The notes under the pieces were generated by a model. It saw nothing but the letters and a program-made list of their open reading frames with translations, did no database searches and was not told the origin of the DNA. From NCBI GenBank assembly GCA_034670025.1, contig JAXMOE010000005.1, positions 186,001 through 250,000 of the forward strand: a DNA stretch of 64,000 nucleotides, written 5' to 3'. Positions within the stretch are counted from its first letter, which is position 1. Each line of letters opens with the position of its first letter. The translations under genes and the position numbers were made by a program. This document shows positions 1-8,567 of the stretch, piece by piece. Source of the stretch: PGYR01 sp034670025. GTDB taxonomy: Bacteria > Bacteroidota > Ignavibacteria > Kapaibacteriales > UBA2268.

Positions 1-581
1 CCTTGCGATTCTGTTTCTGGTACTCTTTGTACTCGGTGTACACCACTTTCGTACTTCAGTGTACCATAAGCATCATCAGCCATAACTTCCATCACTACTT
101 CTTTGAAGCCACCTTTTTCGCCGTGATTCAATGAGATAATATCATATTTGAATCCCTTTATTTCAAAAAATCTCTCATACATTCTGTACAAATCACCTGC
201 AAATATCGCAGCTTCATCGCCACCTGCACCTGAGCGAATCTCAACGATACAGTTTTTCATATCGTCAGGGTCTTTCGGAATCAGAAGCACTTTCAGCTCT
301 TCTTCCATCTGTTCTTGCTCTTCTTTCAGCGATTCATTCTCTTCGTAGGCAAACTCTTTCAGCTCACTACTGACTTCTTTGTCGTTTATAAGCTCATCAT
401 TTTGCCTAATATCATCTAATATTTTGAGATATTTTTCGCCTGCTGTTACTATTGGTTGCAGGTTTTTGTGTTCCATAGTCACATCGCGGTATCTTTTTCG
501 GTCATTTACCAAGTCCGGTTCCATTAGCTCTTTGTTGACTTCTTCGTATCGCTCTAATATCGATTCTATTTTCTGATTCAT
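1..581 (-). CDS. prfA: Peptide chain release factor 1, N-terminal part (cut by window edge)
   Basis: Class I release factor that recognises UAA and UAG in the ribosomal A site and triggers hydrolysis of peptidyl-tRNA. The 193 residues present run from an ATG at 581 to the window edge. They contain the helical N-terminal domain (about residues 1-105), then the family-typical GAGGDEAAIFAGDLYRMY stretch (118-135), and end in the HRVQRVPETES core at 182-192. The catalytic GGQ loop lies outside the window. HRVQRVPETES with this N-terminal length fits RF1; RF2 is less likely but only the missing part would exclude it fully. The gene is transcribed divergently from the small gene at 689. Identification is by recognised family motifs. 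Confidence 0.93.
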   Translation of the reverse strand, partial: MNQKIESILERYEEVNKELMEPDLVNDRKRYRDVTMEHKNLQPIVTAGEKYLKILDDIRQNDELINDKEVSSELKEFAYEENESLKEEQEQMEEELKVLLIPKDPDDMKNCIVEIRSGAGGDEAAIFAGDLYRMYERFFEIKGFKYDIISLNHGEKGGFKEVVMEVMADDAYGTLKYESGVHRVQRVPETESQ

Positions 582-688
582 TGAATTTCCTAATTTTATA
601 TTTTCACAAATTTAATTATTATTCCACTCGTATCAATGAAATAAAAAATGATTTGGTATTTATTATTATATTTATTAAGTTAGTAACA

Positions 689-937
689 ATGAAAGTAGAT
701 AATAACATATTAAACGATTACTACAACAGTCCACAAACTGACCCGAGGGTAGAAGCCAACAGGCAAGCCCCTTTGGAAAAGGAAGTGGAAGAAGCACCAA
801 AAGTAGAAGCACAGAAGGGTTCAAAAGGTCTTCAGAAAGAAGTTCTTGGCATTACCTCGCTTAATCAATCGCAACTTTCTAACAGAGAAACTGCTCAAAA
901 GCAGCTAAAAAATGGTTATCTTGACATAACTATCTAA
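689..937 (+). CDS. Small hypothetical protein (82 aa)
   Basis: Not recognised. The reading frame stays open upstream to 581, but the ATG at 689 is the best start, because the upstream part overlaps the start of prfA and reads like non-coding AT-rich sequence. The 82-residue product is hydrophilic, rich in Glu, Lys and Gln, has no signal peptide or cysteine, and would be cytoplasmic. Its middle (EKEVEEAPKVEAQKG) looks disordered and its C-terminal half could form an amphipathic helix. It faces away from prfA and converges with the SRPBCC gene 21 bases downstream. Coding status is likely but unproven. Confidence 0.5.
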   Translation: MKVDNNILNDYYNSPQTDPRVEANRQAPLEKEVEEAPKVEAQKGSKGLQKEVLGITSLNQSQLSNRETAQKQLKNGYLDITI

Positions 938-958
938 TCTTTTTCTACAAGATTGTCT

Positions 959-1375
959 CTATCCTTTTTCTACATAATTCTTAAAATTGTTCAATATTGA
1001 CTGCCAACCAGCTCTTTGTTGTTCATCTGCGTTAGTACCTTCAGCGTCGAATGTTTCTACAACCTCAACATTGTTTCCAGAAGAATTAAATTTAATATCT
1101 ACTTTGCGACCATCTTGCATTTTGTATGAAATTAATTCTTTCTCCTTAACTTCATCATATATTCCTTCAAAGTCAAAACCCATACTGCCGTCTTTCGCTT
1201 TCATTCTACTCGAGAATTTACCGCCAGCTTTCAAATCATTTTCTGCACTGGGGCAACACCACTCATCGCTTGCAAAGTTCCATTTGATAATGTGGTTTGG
1301 TTCAGTCCAGGCTTCCCACACTTTGTCTATATCTGAGTTGATTGTGCATTTCACAGTAATTCTATTGTTTTCCAT
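959..1375 (-). CDS. SRPBCC/AHSA1-family protein
   Basis: A 138-residue protein of the START/Bet v1-like superfamily, AHSA1 branch. It shows the family pattern from end to end: ITVKCTINSDIDKVWEAWTEP at the N terminus (beta strand and first helices), the WNFASDEWCCPSAENDLKAG segment, GKFSSRMKAKDGSMGFDFEG, and a final helix in FDAEGTNADEQQRAGWQSILNNF. These proteins form a hydrophobic cavity for small ligands; most members have no known ligand, and no enzymatic role can be assigned here. It is a single-gene unit, divergent from the FAH gene and convergent with the small gene before it. The length matches the family. Confidence 0.88.
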   Translation of the reverse strand: MENNRITVKCTINSDIDKVWEAWTEPNHIIKWNFASDEWCCPSAENDLKAGGKFSSRMKAKDGSMGFDFEGIYDEVKEKELISYKMQDGRKVDIKFNSSGNNVEVVETFDAEGTNADEQQRAGWQSILNNFKNYVEKG

Positions 1376-1552
1376 TCTACTTTTATTTTTTTTATTGTTT
1401 TTTCAGTCATTCATAATATAACATTTTGTGGTCATTAAATTAAATAAATACAATTTGCTCTGGTCAGTTGCTAACAACATTATTGTATATCCAATCTAAT
1501 AATGTTAATTTCGTTATACTATTTTTATGAAATAAAATAAATAAGAGTAATT

Positions 1553-2566
1553 ATGAAATTCGTAACATTTCTCAACTCTGAGAACCAAGAAAGATTAGGA
1601 TTATATATAAACGGTAAAGTTGCAGACTTACAAAAAGCTGGCTTGGAATTAGGAATATCTGTTCCTGCTGACATATTAGAGCTTATGCGTGGTGGCGACG
1701 AAATGACTAACAAAGCACGCGAGATAGAAAGCAAATTGCTCGAATCGAGCTTTGAGTCTGAGAAAGCCAACAAAATGTTAGCTCCAGTACCCCACCCAAC
1801 TTCTTGTCGTGATGCTTATGCTTTTAGGCAACACGTAGCATCGGCAAGAAAGAACAGAGGTGTGGATATGATTCCTGAATTTGACGAATTTCCAATATTT
1901 TACTTCACTAATCACAACGCAGTAATTGGCGAAGGCCCAGTAGAAGTAGAGTTAGACCACTTACACAAATTAGATTTTGAATTAGAGATTGCAGCAGTAG
2001 TTGGCAAATATGGCAAGAACGTATCTGCCGAAGAAGCAGATGATTATATCTTTGGTTACACAATTATGAACGACCTGTCGGCAAGACAAATGCAGATGGA
2101 AGAAATGAAGCTAAACTTAGGCCCAGCAAAAGGTAAAGATTTTGCAACAGTAATTGGCCCATGGTTAGTGACTCCCGATGAGTTAGAAGAATACAAAGTA
2201 GAAACACCAAAAGGAAACATCTACAAATTATCGATGAAAGCGTTCCACAATGGCAAACAAGTTTCGCAAGGAAACACTAAGGACATTACCTACACTTTCG
2301 CTGAGATTTTAGAAAGAATCTCTTACGGAGTTGATATTCAACCAGGTGAAGTAATTGGTTCTGGTACTGTTGGTACTGGCTGTTACTTAGAGCTGAATGG
2401 GACTTGGAGAAACGAAGCCGAAGCAAAAGGCGAAGAATTTACTCCAATTTGGTTAGAAGACGGAGATGATATTACATTAGAAATTACTGGTCTTGGTACG
2501 TTGAAAAACACAATCAAGTTGACTGACAACGATTACTCTATTTTCGCCAAAAAGAGAAAAATTTAA
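1553..2566 (+). CDS. Fumarylacetoacetate hydrolase (FAH) family protein
   Basis: Cytoplasmic metal-dependent hydrolase or decarboxylase of the FAH superfamily, 337 residues, which is the long form with an N-terminal FAH_N-like part (1-75). The metal site is visible: the E-x-E pair at Glu143/Glu145 (KLDFELEIAAVVG) and Asp174 in YTIMNDLSARQ. GKDFATVIGPWLVTPDEL follows, as in active members. Family substrates include fumarylacetoacetate, acylpyruvates and HpaG-type homoprotocatechuate intermediates; the sequence does not decide among these. Its stop overlaps the ATG of the next gene (TAATG), so it is translationally coupled to a flavin reductase-like protein, which suggests aromatic-compound catabolism (inference). 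Confidence 0.9.
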   Translation: MKFVTFLNSENQERLGLYINGKVADLQKAGLELGISVPADILELMRGGDEMTNKAREIESKLLESSFESEKANKMLAPVPHPTSCRDAYAFRQHVASARKNRGVDMIPEFDEFPIFYFTNHNAVIGEGPVEVELDHLHKLDFELEIAAVVGKYGKNVSAEEADDYIFGYTIMNDLSARQMQMEEMKLNLGPAKGKDFATVIGPWLVTPDELEEYKVETPKGNIYKLSMKAFHNGKQVSQGNTKDITYTFAEILERISYGVDIQPGEVIGSGTVGTGCYLELNGTWRNEAEAKGEEFTPIWLEDGDDITLEITGLGTLKNTIKLTDNDYSIFAKKRKI

Positions 2567-3528
2567 TGCTATCGATAGAACCAAAAGACTTAGAATTAAA
2601 GAAAAGACACGGGTTTTTGTTAGGTGGCATTGCCCCCAGACCAATAGCATTCGTATCGACAATTAGTAAGGACGGAGTCAATAACTTGGCTCCATTCTCT
2701 TTCTTCAACGCATTTGGTGCCAACCCTCCTACAGTGGCTTTTTCGCCTGCAAGAAGAGGAAGAGACAACACGACAAAGGATACATATCAGAACCTTTTGG
2801 ACACAAAAGAATGCGTAATTCATGGTGTTACTTTCGATATGGTACAGCAGATGAATCTCGCTTCCAGTGAATACTCTGCTGATGTGGATGAATTTGTAAA
2901 GTCTGGATTTACCCCAGTTGATTCTGACATGGTAAAGCCGAAGAGAGTTAAGGAATCACCATTTCAGTTAGAATGTAAAGTGATTGATATTGTTGAAATG
3001 GGTGGGCAAGCTGGTTCTGCCAACATCACTATCTGCGAAGTTATAAAATACCACATTAGCGAAGATATAATCACTGATGGACATATTGACCCATACAAAA
3101 TTGATTTGGTTGGTCGTAATGGCGGTAGCTATTACACTCGTGCCAATGGCGATGCATTATTTGAGTTAAATAAACCTGGTATGTCTCTCGGTATTGGATT
3201 CGACAAACTGCCTGATTATATGAAAAGCTCTGATGTTTACACAGGTAATGACCTTGGCAAATTTGCTGGTGCTGATGACATACCCAATCAAGAAGAATTA
3301 GAAAAATGGATTAACTCAATAGAGCTGATAGAAGCAGAGAAGGAAATGTTCGACCGCCACTCTAGGTTGGGTGACTATGAGTTTCTGCTTACTGTCACAC
3401 TGTCATTAGCGAAGAAAGGCGAGGGCAGCAAGGTACTTTTTGAACGAGTTGCTAAACTTGCTTTAGAATTTGAAGACATTGATTTCGCTTGGAATGTAGC
3501 TGCTTATTGTGGCTCACACTACGGGTAA
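2566..3528 (+). CDS. Flavin reductase-like protein with C-terminal extension
   Basis: The first 200 residues are a flavin reductase-like FMN-binding split barrel (DIM6/NTAB type): GGIAPRPIAFVSTIS near residue 20, NLAPFSFFNAFGANPPTVAFSP at about 40-60, and CEVIKYHI plus a DPYKIDLVGRNGG segment near the end of the domain. Such proteins bind FMN and either supply reduced flavin to a monooxygenase or act as oxidoreductases. From about residue 210 the protein continues for about 110 residues not expected in a minimal family member, mostly helical (NQEELEKWINSIELIEAEKEMF...). It starts inside the stop of the FAH gene (TAATG), so the two are probably made together. Confidence 0.85.
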   Translation: MLSIEPKDLELKKRHGFLLGGIAPRPIAFVSTISKDGVNNLAPFSFFNAFGANPPTVAFSPARRGRDNTTKDTYQNLLDTKECVIHGVTFDMVQQMNLASSEYSADVDEFVKSGFTPVDSDMVKPKRVKESPFQLECKVIDIVEMGGQAGSANITICEVIKYHISEDIITDGHIDPYKIDLVGRNGGSYYTRANGDALFELNKPGMSLGIGFDKLPDYMKSSDVYTGNDLGKFAGADDIPNQEELEKWINSIELIEAEKEMFDRHSRLGDYEFLLTVTLSLAKKGEGSKVLFERVAKLALEFEDIDFAWNVAAYCGSHYG

Positions 3529-3578
3529 GTAAAACAGTTTAAGTGTTACTACTTAAAATATAATGTAGAAACCGTACG

Positions 3579-3603
3579 TATATTTGTAAAGTTAAATTTA
3601 CAA
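3579..3603 (+). promoter_or_regulatory. Candidate promoter -7 box and overlapping inverted repeat
   Basis: TATATTTG at 3579-3586 matches the Bacteroidota -7 consensus TAnnTTTG. It overlaps a perfect inverted repeat, TTGTAAA (3584-3590) and TTTACAA (3597-3603), separated by 6 bases. The set lies 21-45 bases upstream of the secreted-protein gene at 3624. No convincing -33 TTG was found at the usual distance. Confidence 0.4.
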
Positions 3604-3623
3604 CAATACTTACAGTTTTTTTT

Positions 3624-5018
3624 ATGAGAATACCATTTGCATTAATAATTTTAAATCTTTCATTCGCTTTTACACTTTTAAGTTTAGAGCCAATAAGTGT
3701 TGGGTTCTACCACCCAGTTACCAACACTGTTAATGTACAACTCAAACTAGTTGACTATTCTACTGGTGCAAATATTCTTTTTGAAGGGGATGTAAATAAC
3801 GCAGTTCTCCCAGATGATTCGGGAATAATATACGTTATGGCAGAAGATCCCACTCCACTTATCAACTATAGTAACTGGTCTGACATAGATGCTGCAAATA
3901 TAAATACTTACTATGTAGTAGATGTCTATGTTGACAACCAGCTGTTTGCTCAATTCAGATTAGACAAAATGTTGAAACTAAAGGCAACGGCAAAAGACCC
4001 AATTAAGATTGATGGCGATTTGGATATGAAAGAGTATGATATTATCAATATTGATAACTTAGATGGTGGTGGTGCTATGGGACTTAACACCAACAACAAT
4101 GGCACAATTACTACTGGTACTGGTCAAATCACTGTCAACGGGAATATGGATGTAAACAAGGGAATAGATGTAGTCGGTGATGATGTCAATGCTCCAATGA
4201 ACATTACAAATAACAATGCTGGCGGATTAATAGTCGCTGTTGATGGTGCTGCTCCAATAATACCAAATGCTCCTGCTGGTGCTTATGCGGCTATATTTGG
4301 CATAACAAACATACAAGAAAGTGCTGGTATTATCGGGACTGGACCAGGAATAGGAGTATATGGTGTTTCAGAAAATGGTACAGGTGTATTAGCAAGCACT
4401 GATGATGGCGAAGCAATCAGTGTCGAAGTAGAAGGCGACGGTACAGCAATGCAAATTAGTATGGATAATAGCTCAACTAAAGATGCAGTTATTATTTATA
4501 ATAGCGGCTTAGGCAAAACACTTTACCTTGAACAATCTAATACTAACACCACTGCAACATTGTTAGAAATCAGAAATGACGGCACTGGAAAAGGAATAGT
4601 AACTGATGCAAGCGTTGACATTCACGTAAATAATGAAGATGTAAATAACCCTGCAATTAATATCAACAATGGTGGAATTGCAGCAAGTGTAAACCCTGCT
4701 AATGTATATGCATTCAAAATCGAATCAGGTCATGTGGCGTATTCGACTCATAGTTATGGAGGGTTATCTACCGGAGACAATATAACACTTACTAAAGAAT
4801 CAATCTATAGCCTTTCAACAAGCAATAATATTGATAATGTAACAATAGACGACGGTACAGTAGATGGAATGATTATTACATTAATTAATATAGATTCTGG
4901 TAGAATAGAAATGGTAGGCACTAATTTACTTTTAGCTGCTGGGGATAAAATAAACATACAAGAGTTTACTGCTAAACAACTAATTTGGGTTGGAACAAAG
5001 TGGGCTCCATTGCAATAG
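3624..5018 (+). CDS. Secreted fibre-like repeat protein (464 aa)
   Basis: Not assigned to a named family. An N-terminal signal peptide (about residues 1-20, IPFALIILNLSFAFTLLSL) indicates export. Residues 20-125 form a beta-rich head. After this comes a Gly/Asn/Asp-rich region of short beta strands that recalls tail-fibre or trimeric adhesin shafts (GDLDMKEYDIINIDNLDGG, GNMDVNKGIDVVGDDVN). An internal repeat is visible: DVNAPMNITNNNAGG near residue 185 and DVNNPAININNGG near 340, each followed by an Ala/Pro-rich turn and Y-A-hydrophobic stretch. No type IX sorting domain is seen at the C terminus (KQLIWVGTKWAPLQ), unlike its neighbours. It may be a surface appendage subunit. A bidirectional terminator follows. 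Confidence 0.7.
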   Translation: MRIPFALIILNLSFAFTLLSLEPISVGFYHPVTNTVNVQLKLVDYSTGANILFEGDVNNAVLPDDSGIIYVMAEDPTPLINYSNWSDIDAANINTYYVVDVYVDNQLFAQFRLDKMLKLKATAKDPIKIDGDLDMKEYDIINIDNLDGGGAMGLNTNNNGTITTGTGQITVNGNMDVNKGIDVVGDDVNAPMNITNNNAGGLIVAVDGAAPIIPNAPAGAYAAIFGITNIQESAGIIGTGPGIGVYGVSENGTGVLASTDDGEAISVEVEGDGTAMQISMDNSSTKDAVIIYNSGLGKTLYLEQSNTNTTATLLEIRNDGTGKGIVTDASVDIHVNNEDVNNPAININNGGIAASVNPANVYAFKIESGHVAYSTHSYGGLSTGDNITLTKESIYSLSTSNNIDNVTIDDGTVDGMIITLINIDSGRIEMVGTNLLLAAGDKINIQEFTAKQLIWVGTKWAPLQ

Positions 5019-5036
5019 TTAGATGGTTCACATTAC

Positions 5037-5082
5037 AAAAAAAAGCTACTTATATTCAATACTTAAGTAGCTTTTTGTTTTT
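5037..5082. terminator. Bidirectional intrinsic terminator
   Basis: Perfect inverted repeat AAAAAGCTACTTA / TAAGTAGCTTTTT with an 11-base loop (right arm 5064-5076). It is flanked by an A-run on the left and a T-run on the right, so it can serve both the secreted-protein gene on + and the CotH gene on -. Confidence 0.85.
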
Positions 5083-5097
5083 AAACGCCTAAAGTAA

Positions 5098-7334
5098 TTA
5101 CTTCTTTACAAACTTTGAAGTGTAGTTTCCATTTGTAATTATATATACACCAGATACAAGTTTGCTCACATCAATCTTACTTTCGTATTCAGATACTAAT
5201 ACCACTTTACCATTCAAATTATGGATTTCAATACTACTACCCAAAAACGCATTAGGAATATTAATATAGTCATTTGCTGGATTAGGGTATAGAACCACTT
5301 CCACTATTTGTGAAACTTCAACATTTGATACAGTGCTAACATTTTTAAAACCAAAAGTTGGACTCATAGTAGTAAATTCGCCTGTCCCATTAGGGAAACG
5401 ACCATAAGAGATATCAGCTTCTTGAGTGTCAAAACTTACTGAATCAATAATGTTCAAATCAGCATTTGCTAAGTAAAGTGTTTCTCCACTTGCCGAAATT
5501 TTGAAATCTGCGTGGTAGCCCTCTTGATCCAAATCTCCATCGGCCCAAACAATTAGATAAGCTCCAGACTCAATTTGAGCACCAGCAGGAAAAACAAACT
5601 GTGCAAAGTCAGTAATGTCATCTGTTACGCTGTAACCTTCCAAATCAATCGTAGCGTCGCCATTGTTGTATAGTTCTAACCAATCGTCAAAATCACCGTT
5701 AGAATCTTCTTTAGTTACATCATTTGATGCAAGAAATTCGTTGATAACAAGGTCTGATTCTTCAGTGCTTCTCAATGCTTCCAATGTATAAAACACATGC
5801 TCTGCATTAGTTGGTGAGAACTTAGAAATATTTTCATTCTCCGCATAAAAATAATATTCTAATCTATTTGTTTCTATTTCAATATCTACACTAAACTGAT
5901 TATTACCGTCATATAACATTTCTATTATTTTGAAAGAAGAATTCTCTTCATGTCTGTATTTCAATTGAACAAAATTAGTAGATGTTGCTACACAATTAAT
6001 TGATATTGTTTCACCGACATAAGGTTGCTCATTACTAACTGCGATATCAGTAATTGTTGGTTCAGTTGCAGTAAATTCACTTTGAGCCATAAGGTAGTTA
6101 TATCTTCCGCTCATAAGGTTTGTAATTCCAGGAGTAGAACCACCTGGGCCACCGCCGCCTGGACCGCCGCCGCTCGAAATATCTTTAGTTAAATTATCTA
6201 TGAAATTGTTATAAGTATAGAACTTATTAGGATCATCTTGAAACGCATCATCAATCGTATTTTGAAGAGTCAGCCCAATGTCATAAAAATCACCATCGGG
6301 TGAAAAATTGTCTTGCAATATTGTTTTGCAATGAGCTAAGTACATTTTTTTGTATTTGTCAATTGCTAATAGTTTATTGATTAGTGGGTAAGATGAACTG
6401 TTTTGATTTAAGTATACACTCAAACTTTGTTTAGATGTAGTATTAATCAAATTTCCTTTACCAGTCATTGAGAATACTCCAAAAGATTCGTTCAAATCCC
6501 AAACAACAGGTACGAACCTATTATTATCATCTCTATATAGGTAATAATTCTGTGCAAAGCCACCGATGTAACTATCTAAGTTTACTAAGACATTATCGAA
6601 TGCAAGCATCCAAAGTGCTCTGTCAACATCGAGTATTTTTTCGATTTCTTCGGTGTGATTGTTCAGAGTGTCACACAAATTAATTAGCTCATTCCATCCA
6701 TAATCTGATTTCAGTTCATAAGCACTGTAGTAAGAACTACTATCGTCACCTTTATAAGTGAGATTTGGTAATGATGTAGTCCCAGGGCCAGCTCCTGCTG
6801 GTGGATTGCACTTAACGAATGTGTTAGTTTTAGAACCAAATCTACTATCTACAAACTTTTTTGATACTGATTCTGAATTTGAGTAAAGTCCAAATAATTC
6901 ATCATTAATATACACAACTGCATAGTTAGATAGTGGTGCATCCATATAGTTTCTAAGCACCTTGTAGCTCAGTACTTCACGCAAGAATGATGGATCTTTT
7001 GCACCATTGCTTAATTTAATATCTGTGTAATCTTCATACTTATGGTTTTTGTAAGTGTCTAACTCTATGTGGAGTGGTTTTTTTTTCTGATTAGCTTTGT
7101 AAGTACTATTTCCTTTATATTTTACTCCAACACTATCGAACTCTTCGCCGTTAACGAAACCAGAGAAGCCATAATGTAGTCTCCATCTCCAGCTTTCTGA
7201 GCATCCATAAGTGCATCCCAATTACTTTGCTCGAATGTAATTCGGATTTCTTGTATTGTGCCTTCATCATAAAAAGACTGCGAAAATACGCTTATGTTAA
7301 ACGCTATTATTAATAGTAGTATTCTTAATTTCAT
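5098..7334 (-). pseudogene. CotH-kinase / lamin-tail domain type IX cargo protein, frameshifted
   Basis: Two overlapping frames make one protein of about 745 residues. The first frame (ATG at 7334) gives a signal peptide (LRILLLIIAFNISVFSQ) and the start of a CotH domain (EIRITFEQSNWDALMDA). It then runs into unrelated sequence, while the next frame resumes with FVNGEEFDSVGVKYKGNSTY. The break lies near 7155-7162, where one extra A in the plus-strand GAAAC run would restore the frame. After the break come the CotH segments (VLRNYMDAPLSNYAVVYIN, VVWDLNESFGVF), a Gly/Pro-rich insert, a lamin-tail domain (INEFLASNDVTKEDSNGDFDDWLEL) and a type IX sorting domain (VVLYPNPANDYINIPN). It is either a recent pseudogene or a base-calling error in a homopolymer. 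An intact copy would be a secreted surface protein; CotH domains can be protein kinases. Confidence 0.85.
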
Positions 7335-7406
7335 ATATTCTCTAAAAATTTTTGATTCGTTTGATACAATTTAAAATATTCTAATAAAACTTTTTTCTAT
7401 TTTATG

Positions 7407-7436
7407 AAAAAAAGCCGACATTGCTGCCGACTTAAT
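7407..7436 (-). terminator. Weak candidate terminator
   Basis: Read on the minus strand, GTCGGC-AGCAAT-GTCGGC is followed by a T-run. The two GUCGGC arms can pair with each other only with two G-U pairs, so the hairpin is weaker than the others in the window. It lies just after the acidic lipoprotein gene. Confidence 0.35.
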
Positions 7437-7463
7437 CAAAGGTAAAATTTCATTTCTTAATGA

Positions 7464-8024
7464 TTAATCTCTGTCAGACTCATCATCATCTTCGTTGTCT
7501 TCATCACTATCATCTTCTTCATCGCCTTCTCCCTCGTCGTCTCTATCATTATCTCTGTCGCCTTTCTTTCTTCTATCGTCTCCTGCTTTACGGTCGCCTG
7601 CTTTCTTAATCATAAAGTTAGCTACAAGTATTGGCACATCGGAAGTTGGGCTTGCAACTCTCGTAACACCTTTTAGGTGGATAATACAATCACCAAGTTT
7701 GAAGTTTGGGTTTTCCTTATTTAGTCTTATAGATTTCTGGCCATCTTCAGTTCTGTAAGTTACAACAACTACTGTGTTGCCGCTGTCATCTACATTGATT
7801 GAAGAAACCATAAATACGCCATCACAAGGAGTAGTAACTACATCACCTTCTGCACCTCTGGCTTTCACTACGTGTGATCTGCCACCCTTGTCATCTTTGC
7901 CATCGCCACGACCACCGTCGTTTCCGCCACCACCACCTGTTCCCCAATCTGTTGGGTTGAAATTACAAGCACTCATAGCTAAAATTAACATAGCCATAAA
8001 AGAGAGTTTGAATATATTTTTCAT
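7464..8024 (-). CDS. Lipoprotein with acidic, low-complexity tail
   Basis: Function not recognised. The lipobox MAMLILAMSAC places Cys20 as the acylated residue, so this is a membrane lipoprotein. A Gly/Asp/Lys-rich linker follows (about 25-50), then a compact beta-rich region (60-145) with two cysteines (TPCDGVF, GDCIIHL) that could form a disulfide, and an Asp/Glu/Arg-rich tail of about 40 residues ending in SDRD. The folded part resembles a small OB or beta-sandwich domain, but no family is claimed. The acidic tail may bind cations (inference). It lies upstream of, and on the same strand as, the broken CotH gene. Confidence 0.72.
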   Translation of the reverse strand: MKNIFKLSFMAMLILAMSACNFNPTDWGTGGGGGNDGGRGDGKDDKGGRSHVVKARGAEGDVVTTPCDGVFMVSSINVDDSGNTVVVVTYRTEDGQKSIRLNKENPNFKLGDCIIHLKGVTRVASPTSDVPILVANFMIKKAGDRKAGDDRRKKGDRDNDRDDEGEGDEEDDSDEDNEDDDESDRD

Positions 8025-8160
8025 TCTAAAAACCTATAAATTAATTTTAAAAAAATTGTTTTCTTGTTTCTCAATTAGATTAACACAATAGATTAAAAAA
8101 GGTAACAAAAAATTAAAAAAAATTATATTAAAATAAATTTCGGTTGTCAAAGTCTTTTAT

Positions 8161-8168
8161 TATATTTG
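8161..8168 (+). promoter_or_regulatory. Candidate -7 promoter box
   Basis: TATATTTG matches the Bacteroidota TAnnTTTG consensus and ends 6 bases before the ATG at 8175, so the transcript would be nearly leaderless if this box is used. A TTG lies at 8144-8146, somewhat closer than the usual spacing. Confidence 0.35.
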
Positions 8169-8174
8169 AATATT

Positions 8175-8495
8175 ATGAAAACGATAGCAATCATATTACT
8201 AATTCTTGTTAACACCTTTGTGGCGTTTCCTTGCACCGATGACCATTCGGCTGAGCAAGAGCACCACAGCGAATTAGTGGAAGTTGATTGTTCCGATATG
8301 CACAAAGAGTTCAACGAGCAAGAAGCCGAAACTTGCACTCCTTTCTGCGTTTGCAGCTGTTGCCACACTCAGATAGTGGAGCAAAGCAACGAGCAGTGCT
8401 GCGAGGCAATAGTCCACAAAGTTGACCAAACAGAAAGACATTATAATACTTTGGATTACTACAAACAACCTGACCCTACACCTCCTAAGGTATAA
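8175..8495 (+). CDS. Cys/His-rich exported small protein of the metal-efflux cluster
   Basis: 106 residues from the ATG at 8175; a TTG three codons earlier is less likely. A signal peptide (MKTIAIILLILVNTFVAFPC) is followed by a His/Glu-rich part (DDHSAEQEHHSELVEVDCSD) and a Cys-rich centre (TCTPFCVCSCCHTQIVE, later QCCEA). Such short Cys-rich exported proteins are common next to CzcA-type pumps in Bacteroidota and may belong to the DUF6660 group, but this was not checked. The residues suit binding of soft or transition metals in the periplasm. It stands 72 bases before the efflux-pump gene on the same strand, so co-expression is likely. Confidence 0.75.
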   Translation: MKTIAIILLILVNTFVAFPCTDDHSAEQEHHSELVEVDCSDMHKEFNEQEAETCTPFCVCSCCHTQIVEQSNEQCCEAIVHKVDQTERHYNTLDYYKQPDPTPPKV

Positions 8496-8567
8496 ACTAC
8501 CACACCAAAAATCATTCAAATAGTAGTTTATTATTAATATTTAATTAGAAAAAATAAGGTTAATTCT

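Noticed and set aside
938..975. Direct repeat CTTTTTCTACA before and after the SRPBCC stop
   Set aside because: Only 11 bases, no flanking mobile-element features; may be chance.
987..1421. Open frame on + across the SRPBCC gene
   Set aside because: It is the opposite strand of a clear AHSA1 gene and its product has no sensible composition or family.
7495..7758. Ser-rich open frame on +
   Set aside because: It is the reverse strand of the acidic lipoprotein tail; Asp/Glu codons read as Ser on the other strand.
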